A stretch of 39,962 nt of DNA from Bacillota bacterium (GCA_021769885.1 JAETSA010000001.1:1-39962), one strand, 5' to 3'. Numbered from the stretch's first letter, positions 16,755-25,939 are shown. Numbers and translations are program-made. The notes: generated by a model from the sequence alone, not told the origin.

Positions 16755-18975
16755 GATTTGGTATAAAAAAACTGCCCGAAATTGGCGTGAAGCTTTGCCG
16801 CTCGGCAACGGTCTTATGGGTGTTATGGTGTACGGGTCTTCAAAAAAAGAAAGATTGTGCTTTAACGATGGCACGCTGTGGTCAGGGTATCCGAAGGATT
16901 ACAATTCGGCTGAAAGCTTTGAGAATCTTGAAAAAGTGCGCAGTCTGATTTTTGAGGGCAAAAACAGCGAAGCAGATGCCCTTTGCGAAGATAAACTGAA
17001 AGGCTTTTACAGCGAAACATTTTTGCCCCTCGGGGATGTTTTGCTGACCTTCGGAAAAACAGATAAACACATTCTTTCAAGAAGCCTGGATTTATCCACA
17101 GGGATACATACGGTGCAATCGAACGGCTTTACCTCTGAGCTTTTTTCTTCCTATCCTGACAAAGTAACCGTCTATCAGGTAAAAGCAGACAAGCGGTTTT
17201 CGGTGAAAATCAAGGCAAAAAGCAAGCTGCGCCACAGTGTCGGCACCGGCGCAAACGAATTATGTCTTTACGGCACCGCACCCGATTATGCCGCTCCGGA
17301 TTATTTAAGGACAGAGCTTTTTCCGATAAAATATAATGAGAAAAAAGGAATGGCGTTTTGTCTTTGTGCACAAGCGTTTACGAACGGAACGATTACAAAC
17401 GGAAAACACAGTTTGAAAATTAAAAATGCTACGGAGCTGACAATTTACTTTGCAACGCAGACGGGCTTTCACGGGTTTGATAAAATGCCTAACACAGATG
17501 TGAAAGCGGTTATGCAAAAGTGTAAATCGAAGCTGAACCGCGTGGAGAAGAATTACAACAAGCTGAAAAAAAGGCATATTGCGGACTTTTCAAAGCTTTA
17601 CAAGCAGCAAAGCATTTCCTTTCATAAGGATGTCGATATGCCGGCAGATGCATTGCTTGACAGCGTTAAAAACGGAGGGGACGATAAATCCCTTTGCGAG
17701 CTGTTATATAATTACGGTAAATATATGATAATTTCCGGTAGCCGTGAAGGCGGTCAGCCGCTGAATCTGCAGGGAATATGGAACCACGCCGTTCGTCCGC
17801 CGTGGAGCAGTAATTATACGGTGAACATCAACACGCAGATGAATTATTGGGGAGCGTCGCGCGCGGGGCTGTCGGAATGCATCGAACCGCTCGTTCAGAT
17901 GGTTTACGAAGCCTTGCAAAACGGCAGAAAAACAGCAGAGGTCAATTACGGCTGCCGTGGCTTTGCCTGCAATCATAATGTAGATATATGGAGAAAAACG
18001 CCACCCGTGCAGGGAGATGCAAATTATATGTTTGCACCTCTTTGCGGCGTGTGGCTTGCGAACGAGATATATGCACATTATAAAAACGGATTTTTAAGTG
18101 CCTATCAAGACAAAATCAAAGAAATCGTTACCGAATCTGCAAGGTTCGCGAATGACTTTCTTGTTTTGCACGACGGGCAGTATGTGGTTTGCCCCTCGGC
18201 ATCTCCTGAAAATGTGTATATGCACAACGGCAAAAAGTGTAAGCTCGATTACGCCTCTGCCTTTGATATGGGGCTTGTAAAGCAGGTGTTTCGTAATGCG
18301 CTTGAAATTTGTGAGGACGAAAATCTGAAAGCGGAAATTACAGAAAAGCAGGAAAAGCTCTATCCGTTCGAAAACAGTGCAAACGGTATATGCGAATGGC
18401 ATAAGGTGTACGATACGCCTGAAAAAGGGCACAGGCATTTTTCTCCGCTGTATGCCTTTTACCCCGCCAAAATTATCGGGTATTATGCCGACCGTGAAAA
18501 AACCGAATGGGTAAAACAGCTTTTCCATTACAGAACAGAAAATGCACGGCAGTATATCGGCTGGTCGGCGGCGTGGGGCATCTGTCTTGCCGCAAGACTT
18601 CGGGAAAGTGAAACTGCGCAAAAGATTATCCGCAGTATGTTATGCCATTCCGTATTTAAAAATTTGTTCTGCGTGCATCCGCCGTTTTATTTCCAGATTG
18701 ACGGCAACCTCGGCTTTGTTGCAGGCATAAATGAAATGCTTTTAACCGAGGAAAACGGCATTGTCGAATTATTGCCCGCTCTGCCCAAAAATTTTTCGGA
18801 ATCGGGCGAGGTTCAAGATATGGTCGTAAATGGCGCGAAAATCAGTTTTGCCTGGAAGAACGGCACGGTTGTAAGCGTTTCTGCCGACAAACCTGTTCGG
18901 ATTCTCAAAAAGCATATTTCCGACAATGCGGCGCAAGAAAATACGGTGAGATTGGTTGCTTCGTTGTCAGAATAA
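16747..18975 (+). CDS. GH95 alpha-L-fucosidase
   Basis: A 742-residue protein collinear with GH95: an N-terminal beta domain (WREALPLGNGLMGVMVYG, LCFNDGTLWSG), a linker and an (alpha/alpha)6 barrel. Catalytic residues known from Bifidobacterium AfcA have counterparts: the Asn pair in NINTQMNYW, the Glu in CPSASPEN and the Asp in QIDGNLG. GH95 enzymes mostly hydrolyse alpha-1,2-L-fucose of H antigens; a few act on alpha-L-galactosides. Start ATG 16747 follows AAGGGG and overlaps the GH110 stop; a longer in-frame start at 16657 would lie inside GH110. No signal peptide. It is the last gene of the module 1 operon and converges with the truncated araC, overlapping it by 9 bp with no terminator between. 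Confidence 0.92.
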   Translation: MDKIWYKKTARNWREALPLGNGLMGVMVYGSSKKERLCFNDGTLWSGYPKDYNSAESFENLEKVRSLIFEGKNSEADALCEDKLKGFYSETFLPLGDVLLTFGKTDKHILSRSLDLSTGIHTVQSNGFTSELFSSYPDKVTVYQVKADKRFSVKIKAKSKLRHSVGTGANELCLYGTAPDYAAPDYLRTELFPIKYNEKKGMAFCLCAQAFTNGTITNGKHSLKIKNATELTIYFATQTGFHGFDKMPNTDVKAVMQKCKSKLNRVEKNYNKLKKRHIADFSKLYKQQSISFHKDVDMPADALLDSVKNGGDDKSLCELLYNYGKYMIISGSREGGQPLNLQGIWNHAVRPPWSSNYTVNINTQMNYWGASRAGLSECIEPLVQMVYEALQNGRKTAEVNYGCRGFACNHNVDIWRKTPPVQGDANYMFAPLCGVWLANEIYAHYKNGFLSAYQDKIKEIVTESARFANDFLVLHDGQYVVCPSASPENVYMHNGKKCKLDYASAFDMGLVKQVFRNALEICEDENLKAEITEKQEKLYPFENSANGICEWHKVYDTPEKGHRHFSPLYAFYPAKIIGYYADREKTEWVKQLFHYRTENARQYIGWSAAWGICLAARLRESETAQKIIRSMLCHSVFKNLFCVHPPFYFQIDGNLGFVAGINEMLLTEENGIVELLPALPKNFSESGEVQDMVVNGAKISFAWKNGTVVSVSADKPVRILKKHISDNAAQENTVRLVASLSE

Positions 18976-19638
18976 AATATTTCTGAATTTCAGCGGGGAA
19001 ATTCCTTCCTGTTTTTTAAAAAAATATATAAAATTGCATTCGTTTGCAAAGCCTGTCTGATAGGAGATTTCACTAATCGGCAGGCTTGTGTTTTTTAACA
19101 GATCCTTTGCTTTTGTAAGTCTTATGCCGAGAAGATAATCATAAGGCGACTTGCCCGTTTGTTTCTTAAATTGCCTTGAAAACTGCGAGGCACTCATATT
19201 GATATATTTTGCAATCTGTTCAATTGTCAGTCTGCTTTGATAATTTTGGTTCATATAATGTATCGCTGTCTGAACCACCGTATTGCTGCATATCTTATTT
19301 TCATTGGTATTAAAAAGGCTTATGATAAGCCTGTATATCTTTGACGACATATTGCTTTCGCTGATACTTTCATTATTTTTAATCAGTTCGTAAATATCCT
19401 TTATCTGCATTTCAATTTCATTATCAAAGCGGATGATGTTTCCGAATCTGCCCGTTAATTCCGTGAAAAGCGCTTTTGTATTGCTTCCGTTAATATGAAT
19501 CCAATAAGCTTCAAAGCTGTCGTTGGTATAATACGTGTGCGGATGAAAGCAGTCAATCACGGCGGTTTCACCTGCTTTGCAGGTCAGTTCCTGTCCGTTT
19601 AAGAGAAAGGAAAAGCTTCCGCGTATGAAATGAAACAG
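18967..19638 (-). pseudogene. 5'-truncated AraC-family regulator
   Basis: Minus-strand frame of about 224 codons. The C-terminal double helix-turn-helix is intact (LTIEQIAKYINMSASQFSRQF, then ISEISYQTGFANECNFIYFFKK), as is most of the N-terminal cupin (DCFHPHTYYTNDSFEAYWIH). The frame stays open to about 19638 and aligns with the intact araC product from its ITHIIDG segment onward, but the first roughly 45 residues, the start codon and the promoter are missing. A GTG at 19560 is an internal codon without RBS. At the truncation point the sequence passes directly into a 5'-truncated GH2 gene on the other strand. Confidence 0.85.
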
Positions 19639-20654
19639 TTATTAAAAAATCTGTCTTTATGGACGGTGTAATTGCACTGCCGTTTGAGAATTTTAAGCTT
19701 TGGGATGTAAACAATCCGAATTTGTATATCGTGAAAGTAAAAACGAAAGACGATGAAATCACAAAACGCACGGGATTTAGAACCGTAGAAGTAAAAGGAG
19801 CGAAAGTGCTTCTGAACGGCAAAGAAATCTACCTGAAGGGCTGTGAATGGATGCCCGGCTCACATCCCGATTACGGTATGGCAGAGCCGCTTTCGCACAG
19901 CGTCAAATGTCTGTCTCAGCTGAAAGAGGCGGGATGTGTATTTACGCGTTTCCATTGGCAGCAGGATGCAACTCTGTTTGATTGGTGTGATGAAAACGGT
20001 CTTTTAGTGCAGGAAGAAATTCCGTATTGGGGCAGTCCGAAAAGAGCAACGCCAACACAGCTCCGCATTGCCAAACAGCAAGCGGACGCCATGGTGCAGT
20101 ATCATTCCCACCATCCGTCCATTGTCTGTTGGGGCGTCGGCAACGAGCTCGGCGGACGAACCAAAGAAACCATACGGTATGTCGACACAATGTACGGCTA
20201 TTTTAAATCCAAGGACCGTACCCGCCTTGTAAATTACGTGTCCAACACACTGCATATGAAACGCTTTTTGGCAAAAGACGATGCCGCTATGCACGGCGAT
20301 ATCGCTATGTGGAACGAATATCTCGGTCTTTGGCAGCCCTGTAAAAATGTGAACAAGACTATTATTGAAACGCATAAAAGATGCGGCAATATGCCGTCTA
20401 TGGTCACGGAGTTCGGTTTGTGCGAACCGCATTTTAAAGGCGGAGATGCAAGAAGAACCGAAATCCTTCTTCAAAGAATCCCGATTTACAAATCGCTTTC
20501 CAATATGGTCGGTTATGTTTGGTTCTCGCTCAATGATTACAGAACACATTGCGGCGAAGCGGAAGAGGGCAGATTCAAACAAAGGATTCACGGCTCAACA
20601 GACTTGTATGCCAATGAAAAACCGTCGTACGCCGTTTTTAAAAATATAAAGTAA
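19632..20654 (+). pseudogene. 5'-truncated GH2 beta-galactosidase/glucuronidase-type gene
   Basis: The frame begins in the immunoglobulin-like sandwich (LPFENFKLWDVNNPNLY) and continues through the complete TIM barrel: acid/base Glu in GVGNELGG (codon at 20145) and nucleophile Glu in MVTEFGL (codon at 20409), ending ATKPSYAVF-like (KPSYAVFKNIK). The N-terminal sugar-binding jelly-roll domain, start and RBS are missing; the first ATG (19659) has no ribosome binding site. The gene therefore looks non-functional unless read from an unusual start, although both catalytic residues remain. Ancestrally it was presumably divergent from the neighbouring araC and shared its promoter. Confidence 0.85.
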
Positions 20655-20661
20655 AACAAAA

Positions 20662-20697
20662 AACAAGCACATCGGCAATATCGTCGATGTGCTTGTT
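20662..20697. terminator. Bidirectional terminator between GH2 relic and GH101-like gene
   Basis: AACAAGCACATCG (20662-20674) and CGATGTGCTTGTT (20685-20697) form a perfect 13-bp stem. A-rich sequence lies before it and TTTTT after it, so it can terminate transcription from both strands. Confidence 0.88.
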
Positions 20698-20702
20698 TTT
20701 AC

Positions 20703-22049
20703 TTATTCGCAGACAATCAGCAATGCAGTTTTCGGGGGAACGGACAATTCAATTTTGCAGTTTACAATTTCGGCTTCTTTTAAGAATACATTCCCGTTTT
20801 CGGTTATCTTATATAGTTTGGCTTTTGAAACGTCACTTTCCCATATATCCCAAGCTCTGCAATCGCCCTTTGTGCTGTAAGCAATATATTGTTTTTCTTT
20901 ATGCACAAAAGGTAAAAAGAGCGTGTCACCGTCTTTTATCACCTTGCCGTTGCGTGTGATTTTTTCACCCTTGGAGTAGGAAGCAATATCCTCGCTGAAC
21001 TGACAGGAAAGGTTGTTGCCTTTGCCGTTCATCGCTAATCTTTTATGCGCATTGAGAAAATGGCACGGCACCTGATAGGTTGCGAAACGGTGTATAAATT
21101 CTTCCGCCCAATGCGGATCATCCTTTTTAACAATGTCCTCACCGTGCATATTGCCGTAAAGAAGCTGATTATACTTTTTCTCTCTGTATTCGCCGCCGCA
21201 GTAAACAGAGGGCGGTGTATCAATCAATTCCTGCGGCGTCAGTCTGTAGCACCACCAGCTTAACGGAATTAAGCCGACGGTGTCATGGAGATATTTACGG
21301 AAATGATCCCGCGGTAGTCCGAAAATCGGCTTATTCGGCAGACTTTCACTTTCCTTATAGGTAAATTCCGATGTTATGTCTATTCCCTTCGCATGCACAT
21401 ATTTTATCATTTCACGCCGTGCGTCCTGCATTTCTTTTATGCTGACATAGGGTGCATAGTTTTTATAACACTGAAAATTGTCTACGTGGATTGTGCCCGT
21501 TTCGGCAATAAACGGAAAGGTTTCCACAAATCGGTCGAACTGTCTTTTGAAAAGTCCCGACTCCCAATACGCCTTGTGGCAGGTCTTATAGCACTTTCTG
21601 CCGTTATAGCTTTCAATCGCGTGGGGCTTGCCGTTTTTCTTTCGAATCAGTGCATTTGCCTTTACGAAATCCCCGAAAGACGGCGCATTTTCGTACGCAT
21701 CGTTAAAATTGATATGCACGCTTACGACGGAATGGTATTTTTCAGCCTCTTCCGAAAGCCACCGAAAGCTGTCATAGGCCGTTTTATCCTCAGGTCTTTT
21801 CAGTGCCTCGTTGACCTCAAAAAAATCGGGATATTTGTCATCGTGCCCGAGATACTGCCAACCGACCAAATAATAGATTTTTGTGATTCCCTGCGTGATA
21901 TTGTCAATCTTTTTTATGTATTCCAACGCATCTGCAAAAGTAAGCAGAACTTTGCTTTTGCCGACATTTTCTTTATCGGGATGCGCCATACCTAGCTTCA
22001 TTACCATACATTTTGAATAATCATAGTGGAAATGTAGAACTTCATTCAT
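20703..22049 (-). CDS. Compact GH101-like endo-alpha-N-acetylgalactosaminidase
   Basis: A 448-residue protein without signal peptide. It resembles the catalytic barrel of GH101, which cleaves the Gal-beta-1,3-GalNAc core from Ser/Thr of mucins: KIYYLVGWQYLGHDDKYPDF, VVSVHINFNDAYE, candidate nucleophile Asp190 in TIHVDNFQ, candidate acid/base Glu228 in ITSEFTY, and a short C-terminal beta domain. Classic GH101 proteins are far larger, secreted and multidomain; this one is a bare catalytic core. ATG 22049 has GAGG 8 bases upstream. It is transcribed leftward from site O4, alone, and ends at the bidirectional terminator. An exo-acting relative is possible. Confidence 0.68.
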   Translation of the reverse strand: MNEVLHFHYDYSKCMVMKLGMAHPDKENVGKSKVLLTFADALEYIKKIDNITQGITKIYYLVGWQYLGHDDKYPDFFEVNEALKRPEDKTAYDSFRWLSEEAEKYHSVVSVHINFNDAYENAPSFGDFVKANALIRKKNGKPHAIESYNGRKCYKTCHKAYWESGLFKRQFDRFVETFPFIAETGTIHVDNFQCYKNYAPYVSIKEMQDARREMIKYVHAKGIDITSEFTYKESESLPNKPIFGLPRDHFRKYLHDTVGLIPLSWWCYRLTPQELIDTPPSVYCGGEYREKKYNQLLYGNMHGEDIVKKDDPHWAEEFIHRFATYQVPCHFLNAHKRLAMNGKGNNLSCQFSEDIASYSKGEKITRNGKVIKDGDTLFLPFVHKEKQYIAYSTKGDCRAWDIWESDVSKAKLYKITENGNVFLKEAEIVNCKIELSVPPKTALLIVCE

Positions 22050-22082
22050 AAATACAACCTCACATTGAATCAATCTATCAAC

Positions 22083-22141
22083 AGGATAGCACACTGCACG
22101 CCGCATTCCTTTCGAAAACCTACTTAAAACTTTAGAAATTC
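22083..22141 (-). promoter_or_regulatory. AraC-type operator plus -10 box for the GH101-like gene (site O4)
   Basis: On the minus strand the 33-bp element (22141-22109) has TTTCTAAA, ten variable bases and GGTTTTCGAAA. It matches site O2 at 26 of 33 positions without gaps. The -10 candidate TATCCT (22088-22083) lies exactly 20 bp downstream, as at the other three sites; no -35 is evident. Confidence 0.65.
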
Positions 22142-22163
22142 AACCATAAAATCCGAAATAGCA

Positions 22164-22222
22164 GATTTTCTAAAGAATTTGGCAGGTTTCCGAAATTATT
22201 TTGACAACGGCAACTGTATAAT
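22164..22222 (+). promoter_or_regulatory. AraC-type operator plus -10 box for the lipoprotein relic/GH35 side (site O3)
   Basis: The plus-strand element 22164-22196 has TTTCTAAA, ten variable bases and GGTTTCCGAAA; it is the most divergent copy (22 of 33 matches to O2). TATAAT at 22217-22222 is again exactly 20 bp downstream. It is back to back with O4, 22 bp apart. A TTGACA at 22201 is only 10 bp from the -10 and is not a usable -35. Confidence 0.6.
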
Positions 22223-22258
22223 GGTTTCATAAAACTTTTAAAAAAAGGGTAGTTTTCT

Positions 22259-22721
22259 ATGAAAGTATCCAAAATTATGGTTGCATCTGCGGCGGTGCTT
22301 GCCGCTGTCGGCGTCCTTGCGGGCACGCTCAGCGCCTGCAAAAAGGATGAACAGCCGCAAAGCGACAGTGCCTACCTCACAAAAGTCAATGGATTGCCAC
22401 AAACATTCCGTTTGATGAAAAATACTATTCCAACGGCAAATCGAACTGCGCGGGGTCTGCCGCCACGATGTTTCAAGCAATGATTTCAGAACCAAAAGAT
22501 TGAAAATCAGCAGTTACCTTGTGCATACGGTCAATGAACGAAAACTGCTGGTTAAACCCGATTGCAGCAATATCAATGCTTATGCAAATCCTTTTAACGC
22601 AAAATTACAGATAAGCAAGGGCGGTTACAAGCAATCCATTTTATGGGGCAATTATTGGGGCAAAAGATTTTATCTTTATAATAAAAACACTTTTGCGTTT
22701 TCGGTTTCATTCGGTGTATAA
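22259..22721 (+). pseudogene. Decayed lipoprotein gene
   Basis: The start is intact: RBS AAAGGG and a lipoprotein signal peptide ending in LSAC (lipobox Cys at residue 23). After about codon 42 the coding sense continues in two other frames. One runs through about 22384-22500 (WIATNIPFDEKYYSNGKSN...), the other through about 22512-22718 (SYLVHTVNERKLLVKPDCS, ending YNKNTFAFSVSFGV). At least two frameshifts, probably with internal deletions, have destroyed it. The original protein was exported and lipid-anchored; I do not recognise the family. It might have been a surface glycan-binding or hydrolytic protein of this locus. Confidence 0.6.
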
Positions 22722-22722
22722 T
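22693..22722 (+). promoter_or_regulatory. Possible promoter of the phosphoesterase-GH35 pair
   Basis: TTGCGT (22693-22698), 18-bp spacer, consensus TATAAT (22717-22722), 32 bp before the start at 22755. It overlaps the end of the lipoprotein relic, so it could be fortuitous; transcription from site O3 may instead run through. Confidence 0.4.
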
Positions 22723-22754
22723 TAAATCATTATAAAATAAAAGGGGAATTTGTT

Positions 22755-23861
22755 ATGACCAAGAAAGCAAAAATCATAAAGGGAATAAAAATTACAGTGT
22801 GTGTATTGCTGGCAGCGGTACTGATTATTGCAGGCGTGCTGTTCTTTCCGTTGACAGGGAAAAAGCACACCGAGGTGTGGAGCGCAGATCAGGCGTTTGA
22901 CATCGCAAAAATTCAGACGGTGGAAAAAACTAGAGAGGATTTTAAAATCCTGATGTTTACCGATACGCAGCTTTGGGCAAACCTCGGCAAAAATAAAGAA
23001 TGCTACGAACAAATGGATGCGCTTGTCGAAAAAACACAGCCTGATTTGATTACACTGCCTGGGGATGTTTTATCGGCAATGTCAAGCCGATTTTCGATAA
23101 ATAATTTTATCAAGCATATGGAAAGCTACGGCGTGCCGTGGGCACCTGTTTACGGCAATCACGACAATGAGATTCCATCTAATTCACTTAACTGGCAGAC
23201 AGAGAAATATGTGGCTGCCGATCACTGCCTGATGCAGAAAGGCCCGTCCAATCTTTATGGGTGCGGCAACTATGTGATTAACATTGTGGAAAACGGAAAT
23301 CCCGTTTACAGTATCTTTATGTTGGACAACGGAAGATATACAGAGTATACGGACGAAGAAACAAACGAGACGTATACCAAAGAGATTTATATGGGCTATG
23401 AGCAGATTGCGTGGTACGAATGGAATGTAAAGGGCATTGCCGAAGCGACAGGAAAAACCGTGCCCTCTATGACCTTTTCTCACTTTGCCCAGCCTGAATT
23501 CCGCGAGGCTGTTGAAAAGTACGGTGTTAAAGATGAAAATGATATTTATACAATCCCCGAAGAATACGGCTTTGGGTATTGTCAGTATCTGCCCGGTGCC
23601 GCACCTGTCAAATCAGGCTTTGTAGACAAATGCAAGGAGCTTGGCTCTACGAAATACATTTTCTGCGGTCACGACCACGAGAATAATGCGAGCATTACCT
23701 ATGACGGCATTACGTATACCTACGGTCTGAAAACAGGTCTCTCTCCCGTGCCGTGGAACTATGCAAAGGAAACAGGCGGAACACTGATTACCATTACAGG
23801 CAGTCAGGAGAAACAGCAGGTAAATATTGAACATTTTGTAATGAACGGAGAAAATGCATGA
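22755..23861 (+). CDS. Membrane-anchored calcineurin-like metallophosphoesterase (paralogue 2)
   Basis: A 368-residue protein with N-terminal membrane segment (about 9-33), then the metallophosphoesterase motifs FTDTQ (the usual His of DxH is Gln), PGDVLS, YGNHDNE, FSHFAQPEF and CGHDHENN. RBS GGGGAA before ATG 22755. It overlaps the GH35 start by ATGA, so the two are translated together. Gln in place of the first metal-binding His is shared by some active members of the superfamily but distinguishes it from the paralogues at 14027 and 26970. Substrate unknown. Confidence 0.87.
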   Translation: MTKKAKIIKGIKITVCVLLAAVLIIAGVLFFPLTGKKHTEVWSADQAFDIAKIQTVEKTREDFKILMFTDTQLWANLGKNKECYEQMDALVEKTQPDLITLPGDVLSAMSSRFSINNFIKHMESYGVPWAPVYGNHDNEIPSNSLNWQTEKYVAADHCLMQKGPSNLYGCGNYVINIVENGNPVYSIFMLDNGRYTEYTDEETNETYTKEIYMGYEQIAWYEWNVKGIAEATGKTVPSMTFSHFAQPEFREAVEKYGVKDENDIYTIPEEYGFGYCQYLPGAAPVKSGFVDKCKELGSTKYIFCGHDHENNASITYDGITYTYGLKTGLSPVPWNYAKETGGTLITITGSQEKQQVNIEHFVMNGENA

Positions 23862-25939
23862 ACATACAGATTAACGCGAATCCCAAAGAGGTGCTCGACG
23901 GCCATTTCAATTATTCAAATATGGAAAGCGCATACGGCGCAAACACGCAGTATTTTACCAAAAACGGCAAGCCGTTTACGCCGATTGCAGGCGAATTGCA
24001 TTTTTCACGTGTGCCTCGTGAACGCTGGAGAGAAACGCTTTTGAAAATGCGCGCGTGCGGCATCAATACGGTTTCTACTTATGTGTTCTGGAATTACCAC
24101 GAGGAGATAAAAGGACAGTTTGACTTTTCAGGCAATAAGGATATTTCTACCTTTCTTAAAATTTGCAGAGAGATAGAAATGCCTTGTATTCTGCGTATCG
24201 GACCGTGGTGCCACGGCGAGGTAATAAGGTGCGGATTCCCGAAACGCATACATAAAATGGCGAAAAAAAGATGCGATAATCCGAAATATCTTGCTGAAGT
24301 AAAGGAATTTTGGCAGGGGCTGTATAAAGAGGTGAAACCGTATCTTGATGGTGAAACGGTCATTGGGATTCAGCTGGAAAATGAATATACCGGCTCCACC
24401 GAGCATATTCGCACGCTTCGTAAAATTGCAGAAGAAATCGGATATAAAACGCCGTTTTTTACGATGACGGCATGGCCGTCAGGCAAGCCCGACAAGGATT
24501 TTCTGCCGACAATGGGTGGGTATCCCGATGCACCGTGGACATACGGCAAAACCGCTCTAAAACCGAATAACCGTTTTGCAATTACATCTGCGAAAACAGA
24601 GGATGAAATCGGCGGAGATTTGTTCAAAAGCAATGCCGCGAAAAAAGGCGCTTATGACGATGTGCCTTACGCTTTCTGTGAAACAGGACCCGGCAATCAG
24701 GTGACACAGCATCGCCGACCGTATATCGGCGAAAAAGACGGCTACGGCGTCGGTTTTGCGAAATTTGCAAGCGGTGCAAACTGGCTGGGGTATTATATGT
24801 TCTGCGGCGGTGCAAACCCGAATGACAGACTGATGCAGGAAAACCGTTTGACAGGCTATCCGAATAACTATCCGATTATTGATTATGATTTTCAGGCTCC
24901 CATAAGCCGTTACGGCGTCTGTCGCTCGCACGGGGACAGGCTCCGTCTTATGCATTTGTTTATCAATGAATTCGACCCCGAAATCTGCACAAAGCAGGCA
25001 TATTTTCCAAAATGGAAAAGCAATAATCCCAATGATATTTCATTTTTGAAATGCTCTGTCCGAGCAGACGAAAACGGGTGCGGATATTTCTTTGCATCTA
25101 CTTATGAAAAAGGGTTGCAGTATCAGGACTTTAAAGATGTCTCGGTAACCTTTGAAAGCAAAGGTAAAAAAGTAAATCTGCCGAAGATAGATGTAAAAGC
25201 AGGCACAATGTTCTTTTATCCGTTCAACATTACGCTCGGCAATGTGCATTTTGATTACATTCTTGCACAGCCGATTGCAAAAACACAGATCGACGGAAAG
25301 ACCGTTTGCTATTTTGCACAGTGCGAGGGAATCACGCCCAAATGCGCAGTAGACGGGAAAGAAATTTCGCTTAATTTCAGCGAAAACGGTACGGTTATAA
25401 ATGACGTAAAAATCGTTGTCATTCCCTATGAAAAGGCAAAGCAGTTTCATTTTATAAACGGAAAAGCATATTTTCTGAACGGCACGGTTTACAGCGATAA
25501 CGGTAAAGTTTACTGCGAGTATGCATCCGATACAGACATTCAAAATGAAATAACACTCACAAAAGCAAGCAAACGAAAACTGCCCTATAACTACTTTTTG
25601 TATTCTACAGGCAAACGCAGTTGTTATGCCTTGAAACTGCCGCAGGACATCCTGAAAGACCTTTTCGACGTCAAGCTCGAGTTCGATTTTGACGGGTTGA
25701 ATTTACAGGTGTTCAGCGGAAATACGCTTATCAACGATTATTTCAATATCGACAGAAAATTTGTGATGCATCTGCGCGATTACAAAAAATATATCGAGAA
25801 AAACAGTACGCTTGTCATCCGCACGGCACCGAAAACAAAATTCGGTATTTCCAATGTGTATAACGAAATACCTGTACCGCTTTATTCCGATAGTTTGGTT
25901 TTGAAATCCGCAGATGTGATAGAAGTGCACACAATATGA
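23858..25939 (+). CDS. GH35 beta-galactosidase
   Basis: A 693-residue protein. The N-terminal TIM barrel carries the GH35 signature GELHFSRVPRERW, VSTYVFWNYHE, RIGPWCHGE and VIGIQLENEYTG with acid/base Glu176; Glu275 in FCETGPG is the candidate nucleophile. Beta-rich domains follow (from about residue 380). It removes terminal beta-galactose from glycans and has no signal peptide. Starts inside the phosphoesterase stop (ATGA). Its stop codon lies in the left arm of the terminator hairpin. Confidence 0.9.
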   Translation: MNIQINANPKEVLDGHFNYSNMESAYGANTQYFTKNGKPFTPIAGELHFSRVPRERWRETLLKMRACGINTVSTYVFWNYHEEIKGQFDFSGNKDISTFLKICREIEMPCILRIGPWCHGEVIRCGFPKRIHKMAKKRCDNPKYLAEVKEFWQGLYKEVKPYLDGETVIGIQLENEYTGSTEHIRTLRKIAEEIGYKTPFFTMTAWPSGKPDKDFLPTMGGYPDAPWTYGKTALKPNNRFAITSAKTEDEIGGDLFKSNAAKKGAYDDVPYAFCETGPGNQVTQHRRPYIGEKDGYGVGFAKFASGANWLGYYMFCGGANPNDRLMQENRLTGYPNNYPIIDYDFQAPISRYGVCRSHGDRLRLMHLFINEFDPEICTKQAYFPKWKSNNPNDISFLKCSVRADENGCGYFFASTYEKGLQYQDFKDVSVTFESKGKKVNLPKIDVKAGTMFFYPFNITLGNVHFDYILAQPIAKTQIDGKTVCYFAQCEGITPKCAVDGKEISLNFSENGTVINDVKIVVIPYEKAKQFHFINGKAYFLNGTVYSDNGKVYCEYASDTDIQNEITLTKASKRKLPYNYFLYSTGKRSCYALKLPQDILKDLFDVKLEFDFDGLNLQVFSGNTLINDYFNIDRKFVMHLRDYKKYIEKNSTLVIRTAPKTKFGISNVYNEIPVPLYSDSLVLKSADVIEVHTI

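Noticed and set aside
10013-19638. Idea that the araC 5' remnant at 10 kb and the araC 3' part at 19 kb are two pieces of one gene split by a rearrangement
   Set aside because: The pieces are complementary in extent, but both lie on the minus strand with a complete five-gene operon between them. Joining them needs a transposition-like move with no supporting ends. Separate araC copies in separate modules is simpler.
22201-22222. TTGACA at 22201 as -35 of the O3 promoter
   Set aside because: The spacing to TATAAT is only 10 bp, far too short for sigma-A; the 33-bp element at fixed distance explains the promoter better.
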